64,000 nucleotides of DNA from Trichosphaerium sp. ATCC 40318. Taxonomy: Eukaryota > Discosea > Flabellinia > Trichosidae. The notes beneath the pieces were generated by a model that saw nothing but the letters and a program-made list of their open reading frames with translations, was not told the origin of the DNA and made no database searches. Positions 36,692-48,044 of this stretch are shown here, piece by piece. A program made the translations under genes and the position numbers. Numbering within the stretch: the stretch's first letter is position 1; each line of letters opens with the position of its first letter. The DNA is taken from the NCBI GenBank assembly GCA_038496445.1, contig JALMLS010000420.1, positions 620,001 through 684,000 of the forward strand. Reading direction: 5' to 3'.

Positions 36692-37341
36692 CCGTTATAG
36701 TAATACTACACGGTTAGCATAACAAAAATAATCGCTGTACAAATTTATATCACGTGCCTTCTTCAAAGTAAATACCAATGATTGGTATTGTCAGTATCAT
36801 TTAAGTTATATTTTTGTAAGTTATTGCGAATTTTACGATACGAGAGTGAATATTCAAAGTATTTGCTACTTATCTGAATACTATCTTAAAGTACTTGGTT
36901 GTCTTAATGATCTGTGAATAATGTCTGTTTTTCGTCAACGAAAAGCCTCATGTATTTTTAACAGTACACAGTTGACGATTGCTGAATGCAAACAAAACAA
37001 ACATATTTCACTTTTCCTAACAAGAGTGTCGTGTATGAGTTCCTCTGTATCCGTTCTTCGTTACGTGAACAACGAAGTTTCTTATTATGATATAAAATTA
37101 ATAAAACCAGAATTCGCCTTACCTCGTGCCTGTAACAACTCGTCTTACCTGTAGCTAAGTTATACTACGAGAGTTACAACATCTTACACCAGCAACACGT
37201 TCTAACTTGTTTAGAAGGCGAAAAAAAAACCAAGCAAACTACAGTTTTTCTTCTACTTGATAGCTTGGACGCGTAAGAAGAAATTAAGAAAGCGTTCAAA
37301 GGGGTATATAATTTGGGGTTGACTTCAACACTTTTATTAGC
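36692..37341. other. Intergenic, nothing secure
   Basis: About 650 bp. It includes an open plus frame of 77 codons (36921-37154) with no domain or intron support. A short A-rich leader precedes the next gene. Confidence 0.4.
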
Positions 37342-38356
37342 ATGAATGAAAACAAGGTATCAGACCGTTCAATTCAAGCTCAAAAATAACTAACTACTAG
37401 AAACTTAAAGAAGAACAAGAAGAATGCCATCTATTAAACCTTCTTCCAGTTGAGATTCAGCTTGATATTATCGACTTGGACTTGTCACTGTATTATAAGT
37501 GGCCTCTCCTTTCAAAACAGGCAGCAATGAACACAAGGTATGATTGTGACATGAATAAGCATGGAAAATGGCTTCGAAGAATCAACAACCTTATTGTACA
37601 GCAAGAGTGCTGGATACATGGTCTACAAGATGGAGAGTACAAATATTGGTACTACAATGGTCAATTAAAAAGCCAGTTTAACTGCATCAATGGCAAACAA
37701 GCAGGGGAATACAAGGATTGGTATGAGAACAGTCAATTGATGAGGCAGTGTAAGTACATCAATGGAAAACGAGAAGGAGAATACAAGATGTGGTATGCGA
37801 CTGGGATATTGATGAGGCAGTGTAATTATATCAATGGCAAACAAGTAGGGGAATACAAGGATTGGTATGAGAACAGTCAATTGATGAGGCAGTGTAAGTA
37901 CATCAATGGAAAACGAGAAGGAGAATACAAGGCATGGTGTTTCAATGGCCAATTGATGGTGCTGTGCAAATATGTCAATGGTAAACGAGAAGGAGAATAC
38001 AGGGTATTGTGGAACAACGGCAAATTGATGGAGAGGTGCAAATATGTCAATGGAAAACGAGAAGGAGAATACAAGAAGTGGTATAAGTATAGCCCATTAC
38101 AGATGATTCACAAGAAAAACCATTTGATGATCCAGTGTAATTACATCAATGGCAAAAAAGAAGGAGAATACAAGAAGTGGTATGAGTATGGCGCAATACA
38201 GAAGCGTGTGTTTACATCAATGGCAAAAAAGCAGGAGACTACAAAAAGTGGTATGAGAATGGTCAATTAATGGAGTGGTACGAGTGTGTCAATGACCAAC
38301 AAGAAGGATACCACAAGAAGTGGTATTACAATGCAGGATTAATGGGTGAACAATAG
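37342..38356 (+). CDS. F-box-like + MORN-variant repeat protein, copy 4, frameshifted near the 3' end
   Basis: Exon 1 (37342-37356) encodes MNENK and exon 2 starts at 37401, the same two-exon start as copy 1. F-box-like N-terminus: LLPVEIQLDIIDLD then YYKWPLLSKQAAMNTRY. Repeats: DGEYKYWYYNGQLKSQ, AGEYKDWYENSQLMRQ, EGEYKMWYATGILMRQ, then a near-perfect repeat of that pair, and further units to the 3' end. Near 38209 the frame shifts by one base. In the original frame translation ends at 38270. In the shifted frame the repeat continues cleanly (INGKKAGDYKKWYENGQ) to a stop at 38354-38356. Either a sequencing indel or a recent truncation. Confidence 0.7.
37703..37929 (+). repeat. Internal 144-bp duplication of a MORN-variant repeat pair
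   Basis: The segment starting at 37703 (AGGGGAATACAAGGATTGG) recurs at 37847, 144 bp later. It is almost identical for about 80 bp and equals two repeat units (48 codons). This shows recent expansion of the array by unit-pair duplication. Confidence 0.8.
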
Positions 38357-38529
38357 AGAAAGCCATCGATCGACAAATACCACATGTGATTTATTGCTTC
38401 AAAAGGTATTCACCATGTCATCAGCAACGCTTTTTTCGAACTATCATGCTTCAATAAAGGTTACCTATTTGTACTGTACAATGTGTTTTATTAAGAGACA
38501 TCCATGAACGTCTTTTAGGGGTTTTTTTA

Positions 38530-40138
38530 TTACAACAAACCATCAGTGATGGATTTTCTCTTCTTTGTTCTTGTTGGCGTACGTCCAGGTTCCTTAGTAC
38601 TTTTACGTTTCTTAGGTGTTAAACCTGGTGTAAGCATTCTTCTAGGTGTGCCACTACCTCTCCTAGGTGTCCTTGAAGGCGTAGCATAACTAGCACGAAG
38701 TTGATTGTCCGGTGTAACACCACGTTTTCTTAATAATGAAGCTTGTAATTTTCTTCCAGCGGTAGAAAGTGAAGGTGTTCTTGACCTCTTCTGTTTTCCT
38801 CTTCTCTTTGGTGTTTGCCCGCTCTTAGAAGCCAAATTCTTACGTGCCTTATCAGCAAGAGAGTGTGTTATTCTATCGCGTAAAGTATCCTCTTGTATAT
38901 TAAATCGAGGACCAGTTCCAGATCCAACAGAAAGAGGTGTTTCAGGTGCTGCTAACATCATGGGTGTTTGATCAAGAGTACCCCATGTAGTTATAGGACT
39001 ATCTCCTGATTGTCCTGGGTTTATTTCTGGGGTAAGAAGGAAATCATATCCATTAACATTTGGTGCTTGTGGCTTTTTTTCCGCATCGGGTTCAATCAAA
39101 TCATCGAGATCAATTTTATGTGTTCGTGCTGAACTCATTATCTCTCCTATACTTAAACCATCCTTGAGCATTTGATAAACTACCTTTTGTTCTTGTTTTT
39201 TCTTTGCCTAAAAGAGAATCAGAATAGGTCAGAACGTTGGACGAAATAAAATAAATTGTCAAAAAAAATTCTACAAAAAAAAAAAGATTACAGTGACTTA
39301 CAGACTTAGGATTCGGTTTCTTGAATACGTCAAGGCGTATACGTGTATTATGTGGTACAAGAGCCTTTGATTGACTCTTTACAGGGTCAGCTAATGTACC
39401 AATACCATCTGGCTTCCACATTAAAAGATTCTGAGGTGTATACTTCCATGATGTATTTGCTCCTGGTCCTTTAAGTAATAATTGCTGTCCTTCCTCATCT
39501 CTCATCCAGGCATTCTTTTCATACCGTTTAATACGTTCATCATTTGTTATTTGTCTATTGTAGAGGGTCAGTAATCGCTTCTAATTCGAAGGAACGGAAA
39601 AACGGATTATTTTCCGAAATTACGCCGTTGTGGCTACGTACTCAAACGAAGCGTCATCTTCTGATGTAAATCGGGCGTGAAACTGATCTACAGTTAGATC
39701 TTCAAGCATTTTAGGAACTTTTTCTTTTTTTTCGAGCTTAGTAAGCCTCCCTGTCTTTTTGACGCGAGAAAGAAGCGCTTCTTCATCGTCTTCGTCGTTT
39801 GAAGGAGCCGTTGGAGTATCTTTTGCAAAAACTGGCGTTTGTAGCGGATTTAAACGTCCCTCTACGTCAATGGTTATTATTTGAGGCGTTAATGGATTTT
39901 ACTTACTAATGTTATGTTTCTTCGCGTATTTTTGTTGAATTTCGCGCATAGCTACTAAATCTCCATTGCTTTTAGCTTGTATCCAATCCAAATGATCCGT
40001 TAATTTAGGTAGATCAGGAAAAAACTCCTTCTGAATAACCTTCTCGAGTGCTTCTATGTAATCATCTTCTTCAAGTACAATTGCTGTACTTTGTGTAGTT
40101 TTAGGCAGAGCTTTGTCTCCAAGCTTCGCTAGTTCCAT
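38530..40138 (-). CDS. ESS2: ESS2/DGCR14-family spliceosome-associated nuclear protein
   Basis: Four exons on the minus strand close in frame: 40138-39907, 39861-39638, 39580-39302, 39207-38530, giving 470 aa, close to the animal protein's length. Family hallmarks: VLEEDDYIEALEKVIQKEFF with PDLPKL near the N-terminus, LTVDQFHARFTSEDDASFEY, the NDERIKRYEKNAWM region, and the C-terminal TTWGTLDQTP followed by FNIQEDTLRDRI. The tail is basic with repeated R-T-P motifs (KKRKSTKEPGRTPTRTKKRK), probably nuclear-localising. ESS2 proteins associate with late (C complex) spliceosomes and help choose the 3' splice site. This is fitting in an intron-dense genome. Shares a 230-bp bidirectional promoter with the E2F gene. 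Confidence 0.9.
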
Positions 40139-40368
40139 TTATATATATTTACAAGTGATTTTGACGAAATGGCATCGCTTCGGCCTTACAGTCAATGAAA
40201 ACTGAAAAAGTCAGAAAATGGTCAATAATAATTTTCATACAAAACAGCACCAAGTTGCCGCCTTTTTCGCGCGTTGTATTCAAATTTTCAAACGCTAAAA
40301 CTCTACGTACACGCTTGCATACGAATCTACGCCTTGTGTAGACGCAAATTACACAAAAATACAAAAAA
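40139..40368. promoter_or_regulatory. Bidirectional promoter of ESS2 and E2F genes, with E2F site
   Basis: The 230-bp gap separates two divergent start codons. At 40265-40272 it contains TTTCGCGC, a perfect E2F consensus, inside TTTTTCGCGCG. I infer that E2F may autoregulate its own gene and co-regulate ESS2, as E2F genes do in animals and plants. Confidence 0.5.
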
Positions 40369-42004
40369 ATGGCAGCGCACAAGGAAGGGTTACTTTATTT
40401 ACAAACGACACAATCGTATACGCCATTGGTAGCAGATCAGTATGTGTTAAACAAGCTTACCGGCAAAACTATCCGAAAGCAGACGATCTCCCAATTGTGC
40501 TGTCCCACAGTGGATCCGGCTTCTGTAGAAGCAATTGTTCTTCCAGAGGCAAAAGCTATTAAATCTGAACCAACAGAGACAGTTCCAAAGTACACTAAGA
40601 CCGTGCGCAACAAAGAAAACGTAAATCGAGGCAACGTGGCTGTCCGCGCACCTACAAAAAAACCCAAGGTACTTCAACTAGTTAGCTAGCCTCTCCGTTT
40701 ACGCCACGTAGAAAGTGCGAGAACGACGCTCGCAAACAGTATCTGGTCGTGTAAAAAAAACTCCAGTGAGAAAACGCACGTTTAACACTGATTCTTATGT
40801 ATCTAACTTGCTATAGCCACTGGCAGTAGAAAAGATAATTCCCTTGGCGCATTGACAAAGAAATTTATGGCTATGGTGCGTAAATAGCTTTTTTCTTTTT
40901 TGAATCTTAAATACATCCGAGTGCTCTGTAGTATACAGACTCTTAACGCTCTGTGCGCACGTACAAAATATATCCAAGAAGATTTTTTTTTGAATAAACA
41001 GAGTTTTAGCGCCATTTCTTCTAAAATCGTTCTGACGTGTTTTTTAAAGGTTGAAAGCTCAAAGGGAGGATCTCTTGACCTTAATATTGTATCAAAAGAA
41101 TTATCAGTTCAAAAAAGAAGATTGTACGATGTCACTGGTGTCTTGGAAGGTATAGGATTGCTTGAAAAACGCTCCAAAAATCATATTCAATGGAAGTACG
41201 TAACTTTTGTCCACATCCTGTTGATTTCTGGGTATTCACAAATTTTTTTTAGAGGCGGTCTACAACCTGCTAATGCACAAGATACCACTCAATTGAGTGG
41301 TATTCGAGATGAAATTCAAGCGCTTAAGAGCCGTGAACAAGAATTAGATAAACTCGTTAGTGAACGACAGAATGGATTAAAAGGATTGGTTTCACAGGGT
41401 TCACTGTTTTCTTACGTATCTCATGATGATATCCGTAACATGCCTGGTATGGAAGATCAAACGATAATTGCTGTGAAGGCTCCTACAGGGACACGCCTGG
41501 AGGTACCTGATCCAGATGAGGTATGTGTTTGCTCCATTTTTTCTGTCTTTTGCATCCGAGTAGCGGTCATTCTGGAATTCGTGTTTTCTTTGAACCTACT
41601 GGCGTTGCTGTGACTTCTTTGTTTTCTTTCATGCTTACTTTGATTGTATAGGATATGACACATGGTCGGCGACGATATCAAATTTTTCTTAAGAGCGATG
41701 GCCCAATTGATGTCTACTTGGTTTCTAAATTCGATCCTCAAGTTGCTGTACGCGTCTATCTTTTGATTAGTGGTAGTTTAATGGCTTATTAAATTGTTGT
41801 TTAGGAACCGTCAATATACGCACCAGAGACACAGTTACCAGTTAAACCGCCAGTTGACGCTGCTGATATTGATGCTTATCTTAATCTTTACACAAACGAT
41901 ATGGAGTTATCGGAACTGGGTATGTGGTTGCTACTTGTAGCTTTGCTGGTTCATTCAATGACGTACTTACTCGTGTTGTAGGCGTTACAGATTTCTACAA
42001 GTGA
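40369..42004 (+). CDS. E2F-family transcription factor
   Basis: Exons: 40369-40668, one from 40712 with an uncertain donor, 40817-40875, 41050-41195, 41253-41520, 41652-41747, 41805-41919, 41982-42004. The winged-helix DNA-binding domain reads [34 protein letters not shown] (the RRxYD recognition helix) and [19 protein letters not shown]. The dimerisation leucine zipper follows ([19 protein letters not shown]), then the marked box ([38 protein letters not shown]). The extreme C-terminus, MELSELGVTDFYK, resembles the acidic Rb-binding motif of animal E2Fs. So this is a complete activator-type E2F that should pair with a DP partner and respond to a retinoblastoma homologue encoded elsewhere. 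Confidence 0.9.
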
Positions 42005-42299
42005 TCAGTTATCAGTAATTTTAAGCTTACCTCTTGTCACGATTTTCTAAAAGAGGTTACGTGAAGATTGATACTTATAAACAGTTTTTGCGCGTTGTAC
42101 AAAAAAAAAAAAGGAATTGTAAATAAATAGTAATGAATTAATTAATTAACCTCGTTGTGTGGTTCGTTTGGGTGGTGTCTAAGTGAGAGCGGTTTTTTTT
42201 GTTAAGTCAGTTTGTGAAAAGGTGCTGGACTGAGGCAATGCGAAAGGTGCTTGCGACTGATCGTATGTACATACGTTTTAGGCGTTATTAATTTGTTTT

Positions 42300-43285
42300 A
42301 GGTTTATCAGAACCTTTGAATTACCCAAGCAGGTTCAAACACCATTTTTTGGTTCCTGGTTACTTTTTCTAATGTTTTAACGCATTATTAGTGCCTTTAT
42401 CTCTAGATTATCGCATGAAGAGCTTACAAATACTTCCAACGCTCCGAAGCGATCGTTGGATGAAATAAAAGACCATTTAGCAACTGAAGAAATAAAATTA
42501 GAGCACGTTGATCGAATTTTGATTTAAACGCTTATGGATCTACTAGAACCGTTCGTGGCATGATTTTGAAGCAATTGCACTCTGTACAAGTACTCTACAA
42601 ACTAGTTACAGTTTAAGTTACTCACTGTCAATCAAGGTTGAGGAGAAAACATTCATTAAGCTTCTAACAACTATACGTAACGAAGCATCTTCCGTACACA
42701 ACTATCGTGTTTTTCATGACCTAAACGTTTTACAGCAAGGCCGATACGCGAAGCCTACTACCACTCAAATACCAGTAACGTCTACCAATCAAATAGCAGT
42801 AACGCAAACTCCTGAACCATCAGGTTATAACCCTTATGATGAAGATATGGGTCGTGAAGAAGATGAAGAAGATGATGATGATTATTCTTCTGATGGAGAC
42901 GCGACGGAGAGGTTTCTTAATAGTATGTTGTAATACAACAAAAGTGGTATTAATTATACTCTCTAAGAGCATAGAGGTAAGCTTGAAGGAAATAAACCTA
43001 AAGGAGATAAACTTGAAGTACACAAAGGAGATAAGATTGTTGAAGATAAGAAGAAAGGAGATAAGCTTGATGGAGACAAGCAGCATGGAAATAAGGTTGA
43101 ACCCGATGATGAGCCTGAAGAAGAAGATGATGAAGAAGAGGACAGTGACGATGAAATGAGTGCTGTACGTATTTACATAAACATAATCCAATTTCTAAAC
43201 TTTTTAATTCAAGATTCTCAACAAGTACAAAGGAAATGACTCGGATGAAGATATGCTGGACATGGCAGATGATTATTATATGTAA
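42300..43285 (+). CDS. Acidic/basic charged protein, unrecognised
   Basis: The secure part runs from about 42637: VEEKTFIKLLTTIRNEASS, then an acidic block (GREEDEEDDDD). A 45-nt intron follows, then a charged exon repeating K-G-D-K-L units (GKLEGNKPKGDKLEVHKG). A second acidic block (EPEEEDDEEEDSDDE) and a last exon YKGNDSDEDMLDMADDYYM end at 43283-43285. Upstream, SHEELTNTSNAPKRSLDEIK looks coding, but the frame appears to shift near 42523 before FDLNAYGSTRTVRGMIL. The start codon is not found. Possibly nuclear, judging from composition. No family assigned. Confidence 0.5.
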
Positions 43286-43446
43286 AGAGAAACAAAGAGT
43301 TTGTGAATTAACAAGAAACCAAATAAAACAAAAAAACTGTATTTTTAAACAAAAACTTCACTAACTAAAATTTTTTTTTTATTTGAGTTTTCTATCAACA
43401 CAACGCACAGTCTATATAAGCTTCCTATTTAAAATCATCAAAATTG

Positions 43447-44624
43447 TCACTGGGATAATGGTGCTTCTTCTTTCTTTATAGCCTTACTCTTAAGTGTACC
43501 ATCAGCGTTCCACTCTGAAACATCACCAACATCGTCATCATTTAGTTTTGTACAAGACTTAGCCAACTGTCCATTCAAATGCCACTCTTTATACGAACCA
43601 TTCTTTTTACCTTTATCCCAGTAACAATGCATATACAACTGTCCAGTGTTATACCACTGTTTATACTCACCATGATAAAGACCATTTATATTAATAGCTT
43701 TAACATGAAGTTGACCGTTTAAATGCCATTCCTCATACGGTCCATTATCTTTACCGTTATTCATAGTAGTCCTCATAAAAATCTGACCGGATCTATGCCA
43801 TTGTTGATAAGATCCGTGTTCAACTCCATTAATTTTATTACTATGAATGAACATTTGTCCATTATCATGCCATTGCTTAAACTCTCCGTGTTTCTTACCT
43901 TCCTTAAAAGTACAATCAACATGAAGCTCACCATTCTTATGCCATTGTTTAAAAATGCCATGTTTCTCTCCTTTAACATATGTACACTCCATACAAACTT
44001 GTCCGTTTGAATGCCATTGTAAAAACTTACCTTCGTGAAGATCATTTTTTTTAGTACACAAGATATGCTGTTGACCGTTCTTATACCACTCTTTATACTC
44101 ACCTTCATCTTTACCATTAGTAACCATAACATTTATAAACAACTGTCCGTTATTATGCCATTGTCTATACTCACCATTCTCGACACCATCATTCTTAAAA
44201 CTTTGAATAAAAAGTTGTCCATTTTCATGCCATTGCTTAAACTCACCGTGTTTCTTGCCTTTTCTCTTTGTACAAAGAACATGTAGTTGTCCTGTATAAT
44301 ACCATTGTTTATACTCTCCTTCAGTTACACCATTCTCATTATAACAAGAAATATAAAGTTGTCCGTTTTTGTGCCATTCTTTGAACTCTCCGTGTCTTAC
44401 GCCTTTTTTAAAGTTTCTTGATGTTTTTTTAGCTCCGTTCGCATACCACGTCAACCAAGCGCCATGTTTGCGAAGGTTGACGTCATAGTGCGTAGCTTTA
44501 GCAGCCTTAGCGGACAGGCAATGCCATTTAGCGAAAATTTCCGCGTTGAAACCGCAAATTTCTGTTTGAAGCTCGAAAGGAAGTTCCAGTACGTGTGCGG
44601 TGCTTTTCGACGCATTACGAGTGT
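43447..44624 (-). CDS. F-box-like + MORN-variant repeat protein, copy 5 (longest array)
   Basis: The open frame from the ATG at 44454 gives 335 aa, but coding clearly continues upstream to about 44624: VLELPFELQTEICGFN, then FAKWHCLSAKAAKATHYD, matching the N-terminus of the other copies. An acceptor-like TAG at 44625-44627 suggests a short upstream exon as in copies 1 and 4; its ATG is not resolved. About 13-14 MORN-variant units follow, very regular at 23 residues, alternating types such as HGEFKEWHKNGQLYIS and EGEYKQWYYTGQLHVL. The C-terminus is Lys/Glu-rich (KSKAIKKEEAPLSQ). Confidence 0.75.
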
Positions 44625-44627
44625 CTA

Positions 44628-45336
44628 AAAGTAAGAGTGAGCTTAAAACAGTTGAATCGTTAAAATATGATCTGTTTAAAGCCTGTTGGCGTTGGGTATC
44701 GTTCAGGATAATCGCTGATCGCGTAATTTTGTAAAAAACAAAATGGCGCTAATTGTACTTACACTCTTTTTTGGGTTCGCCCATTGCAAACGCCTTGCTC
44801 CTTCTGACTCTTTCTTTACGTAGTATGGCAAACAAGGAAAGTCAAACCACGTCAAAACGCGAATACTACAAAATTGGGCTTTTTGGTTTATCGGGTCAAA
44901 TGTACAACCTGAAACCTCGCTGTTGGCAATAGCGTGTAGAGAACTACCAAAACCTCGGATCACAAGACACGGTCGAACCCGGGCACGTGGATCTAGTAAC
45001 GCGTGTTGTATGGTTATGTGCAGGTTCTTTCGTGCTGAAAACTACAAAAATCTTTCACAACATCACACTTGCTCACTTGTTTACAGCCTTTAGCACCCTC
45101 GTTATAATACTGCAGAGCTTGAATACTCACCCCGATGTTACATCTATATCTGGCGCTTCAGATAATCCTTGTATCCACGTGCGGTTTGTAATACACAGGT
45201 AACATTGCTGAACCTACTATCATATTATGTTCGTATGGCATTAGGATACAAATAATGAAGTGGTTAAAGTATGTTGAACTATTTTAAGGTTTATTTCTAA
45301 TATTAAGGACATTGTCTAAAGCTAAAGGAAGCATTC
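44628..45336. other. Intergenic / 5' region of copy 5
   Basis: About 700 bp without a convincing gene. Open frames at 44703-44963 (minus) and 44987-45202 (plus) have no recognisable features. The first exon of copy 5 may lie here. Confidence 0.35.
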
Positions 45337-47274
45337 TTAGGAGAGTGCAAGTAGCAAACCAATGAATAATGCTACGCCCAAGATGGCTTCAACAAGAGTG
45401 AGCTAGCAGAATAAAAATAGGTTGTTTTGTACCAAGCGATGCTGTTTGAGACTTGTTGCCAGTGGAAGGAGCTGGTGTTGTTGCATTTGTCGGAGAAGGA
45501 GGAGGTGTAGCCTAAGGTTTTGTGTTAGGTCGTATGCAAATCTTGTATTAGACTCACAATGCCGGTTGTGAATGCCAAGTTAGCACAAGATTCAGACGCT
45601 TCAATGTGTGCTCTAATAACTTGGTTTACGCGTTCGCTCCTAGATTGAATTAGAACGAATGATAACCCAACAGTATCGTACTTGAAACCATGTTTCCCTA
45701 CTTCTCCCATGACTAATGCAAGTTGGCAGTAGGACCAACAAGGTGGCTTGTTGAGAGGTCCTGAACCAGTAACACAGTAACTCATACATACACCTGTAAA
45801 TAAAACGTCAGAAAACTTGAACTTGATTTAGACTCACCTGCATCTGGAGGTACTGGCCCATTGTTTCCACAGTTATCTATAACGGGATCGTACTGACCTG
45901 TATCATGAGTATGGTGAGACCCTACTAGATGACCAATCTAACCTTGTTAAATTTTCCAACATTGGCGGTACTACAAATAGTATGTCGTACTTCATGTGCG
46001 ATAATATATGGGTCATGAATGGCATCAAATTCAGTAGTACCATAGGTTCCAGAAATACCGGCTTCGCAATACTTGTATTCTTCACAAAGGCCACCTATTC
46101 AAATAAGTAGTTACCCTCCCTTAAAAAAAGAACCAATACATACCGACTCTTTGAGCATATCCGCCTGCCCTTCCACCTCTCAGTGCAGCCCCAACATTGA
46201 ACTCAAGATTCGGAAAGCTACTTTCAATGTATGTTTTCATTGCTGTAGCGTCCCCTGCACCAGGAGAATTTAAACCGAGATGAACAACATCTATTGTTGC
46301 AAAGAAATCGCGTTCATACATAGCAGATACCTAAAAATAGATGAAAAAAAACCCAGCACGTGACCTGAAATAAAACGTAATAAATAGGGAAACGGTGTAT
46401 ACCACGCCAATAATTGTCATCATGTAATCACGTGCTTCTTCAGAACTATTAAACTTGTCTCTGAAAGCAGTATCAGTTTCAATTGCACCCTTAAGGTGAT
46501 ATGTCTTCCCGTTTGTAGTTGATAACCCATTGCTCTCTTCAGCACGCTTTCCAGAAGGGTGAAAGCGTGTCAAATCAGGTTCGGGAATATTACTGCGATG
46601 CTTGGTTGAGCAAGAGTAGTCAATGACTTCGTCATGAACATTTCCTTGTAGCTCTCCCAACGCGAGAGAATCATTAAATTGAACATGGTGATGGTCTCCG
46701 TTAGACCAATGCACCATACCCCTAAAAAGGGACCCAGCGTTAACAGTTAGAACCTACCCAAAATATCAACAAGAAAATGAGAATTGTTAACTGAAGTGAC
46801 AAATTAACACAAAAAACCTTACCACTATACTTTTTTGATCGTTCGAAACGTGCCCTGTATACACAGTGGCCTGTTGATCCATGTCAGTAGCTTCTTTTCC
46901 TTCAATGTAAACTAGAAACTTGTAATCTGAAGAAACTATGATTCACAATACCGCGAGGCGTTGACAAATGTTTCTTCAATTTAAACTCAAGCTCTGGCTC
47001 ATTTTTATCGTAGTGACGAATACCATACACGTTGAAAGCAGTGCTAATTGTTAAATTAAAATTTGCTACGCTAGCGAATACCAGAAAGGCGATTTCTGCT
47101 CAAGAGGCATTGAAACCGTTTCTACATACGCACCCTGCTTCTATTGAACGTTTGTTGTAGGAGCCAAGAATAAAATCTTTAGCGTGGATACGCAAGACCC
47201 CAGGATTGAGAGAAGTTGATACAGCGACTGTACAGAATACAATGCATGCAAAGTAAAACTGAACGGGAGCCATG
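45337..47274 (-). CDS. Secreted/membrane-anchored M12B-type (reprolysin-like) zinc metalloprotease
   Basis: Starts at 47274 with a signal peptide (MAPVQFYFACIVFCTVAVS). Propeptide-like exons follow (FNVYGIRHYDKNEPELEF, MVHWSNGDHHHVQFND). The catalytic domain begins YERDFFATIDVVHLGL. The zinc motif is only seen after splicing: ...IIAHE is joined across an intron (45938-45990) to IGHLVGSHHTHD, giving HExxHxxGxxH. A Met-turn, GVCMSYC, follows across the next intron (45790s). After the Cys-rich tail a Thr/Pro linker (ATPPPSPTNATTPAPS) leads to a hydrophobic end (ILGVALFIGLLLALS), suggesting a membrane or GPI anchor. The last junction does not close perfectly in phase. Predicted extracellular protease of the reprolysin/ADAM-like clan. 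Confidence 0.75.
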
Positions 47275-48044
47275 GTTGTTAACGGTGGTCAGGTTTATTA
47301 ATACAACAACTGGCATTTTGAAGTGTGCACGTTTATAAAACTTGGGATACCGCGAGAAAATTATAGGCTCCAGTCCACACATTCATGTTCAATACTACTT
47401 CATATGCCGTTTGTTTTGATCGCAGCGATCAGTTCACAATCGCATCGCAAATTCGCAAGTACTACTATAGAGGAATGAAAAGGAAATTGCTAGCTCCATG
47501 TATTGTTTTGTTATGTGGTATGAAGTTCATCTCACATGCGAAACCTTTTTGTTAGCTCAGCAGCATTCTAACTTGTAACGAAAACTGAACATTTTAGGAT
47601 TAAACCACGTGCCATGAAATACTCGTGGCTATGCCAATTTCACTTTCTTTAAATTTTCTTATCTCCTTCGTCCACTCTATGTGTAGAACTTTGTCTTTTA
47701 AAGATTATCAAAATAGCGTGCATTAGAAAAGCGTAGTTAGTGGCTAAAAACAAGCAACAATAACCAATCACACTGAGTACAGGAGAAGGTTAATTTAAGC
47801 CAAAAGTTGTATCAGTACAGTGTCCTTAGTCTTGACGAGATCATATATACTTCATGCATCTTAGTACCATTGTTATGCTTTTTGTTGGTAATGTTGTGCA
47901 GATTGCCAAAAGATAAAAAACGGATACGCAAGTGCATTAAGTTAGGCAAATTCAATAGAGATGTTTAGCATAGATAATTATATTGTAGATCTCTTATAAA
48001 GTACTTCAAATTGACTATCAAAATTTATTGGTCTGCTCCTTTTT
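47275..48044. other. Intergenic, nothing recognised
   Basis: About 770 bp between the metalloprotease start and the 3' end of the actin-bundler gene. AT-rich, no coherent gene seen. Confidence 0.45.

Noticed and set aside
36921-37154. 77-codon plus open frame as a gene
   Set aside because: No domain, no intron support, and amino-acid composition like translated AT-rich spacer.
17649-44624. Recent bacterial transfer (YwqK antitoxin) or a toxin-antitoxin system
   Set aside because: The MORN-variant repeats resemble YwqK, but the genes have spliceosomal introns, a eukaryotic F-box-like N-terminus and no adjacent toxin-like gene.
44955-44990. GGTTCGAC-like string (minus strand) as a possible tRNA T-arm
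   Set aside because: The flanking bases do not pair as a 5-bp T stem and no A box or acceptor stem is found at the right distance.
45981-45996. HEVRH as the complete zinc site of the metalloprotease
   Set aside because: This reading runs into a donor-like GTACGA and then stops; the spliced reading restores HExxHxxGxxH.
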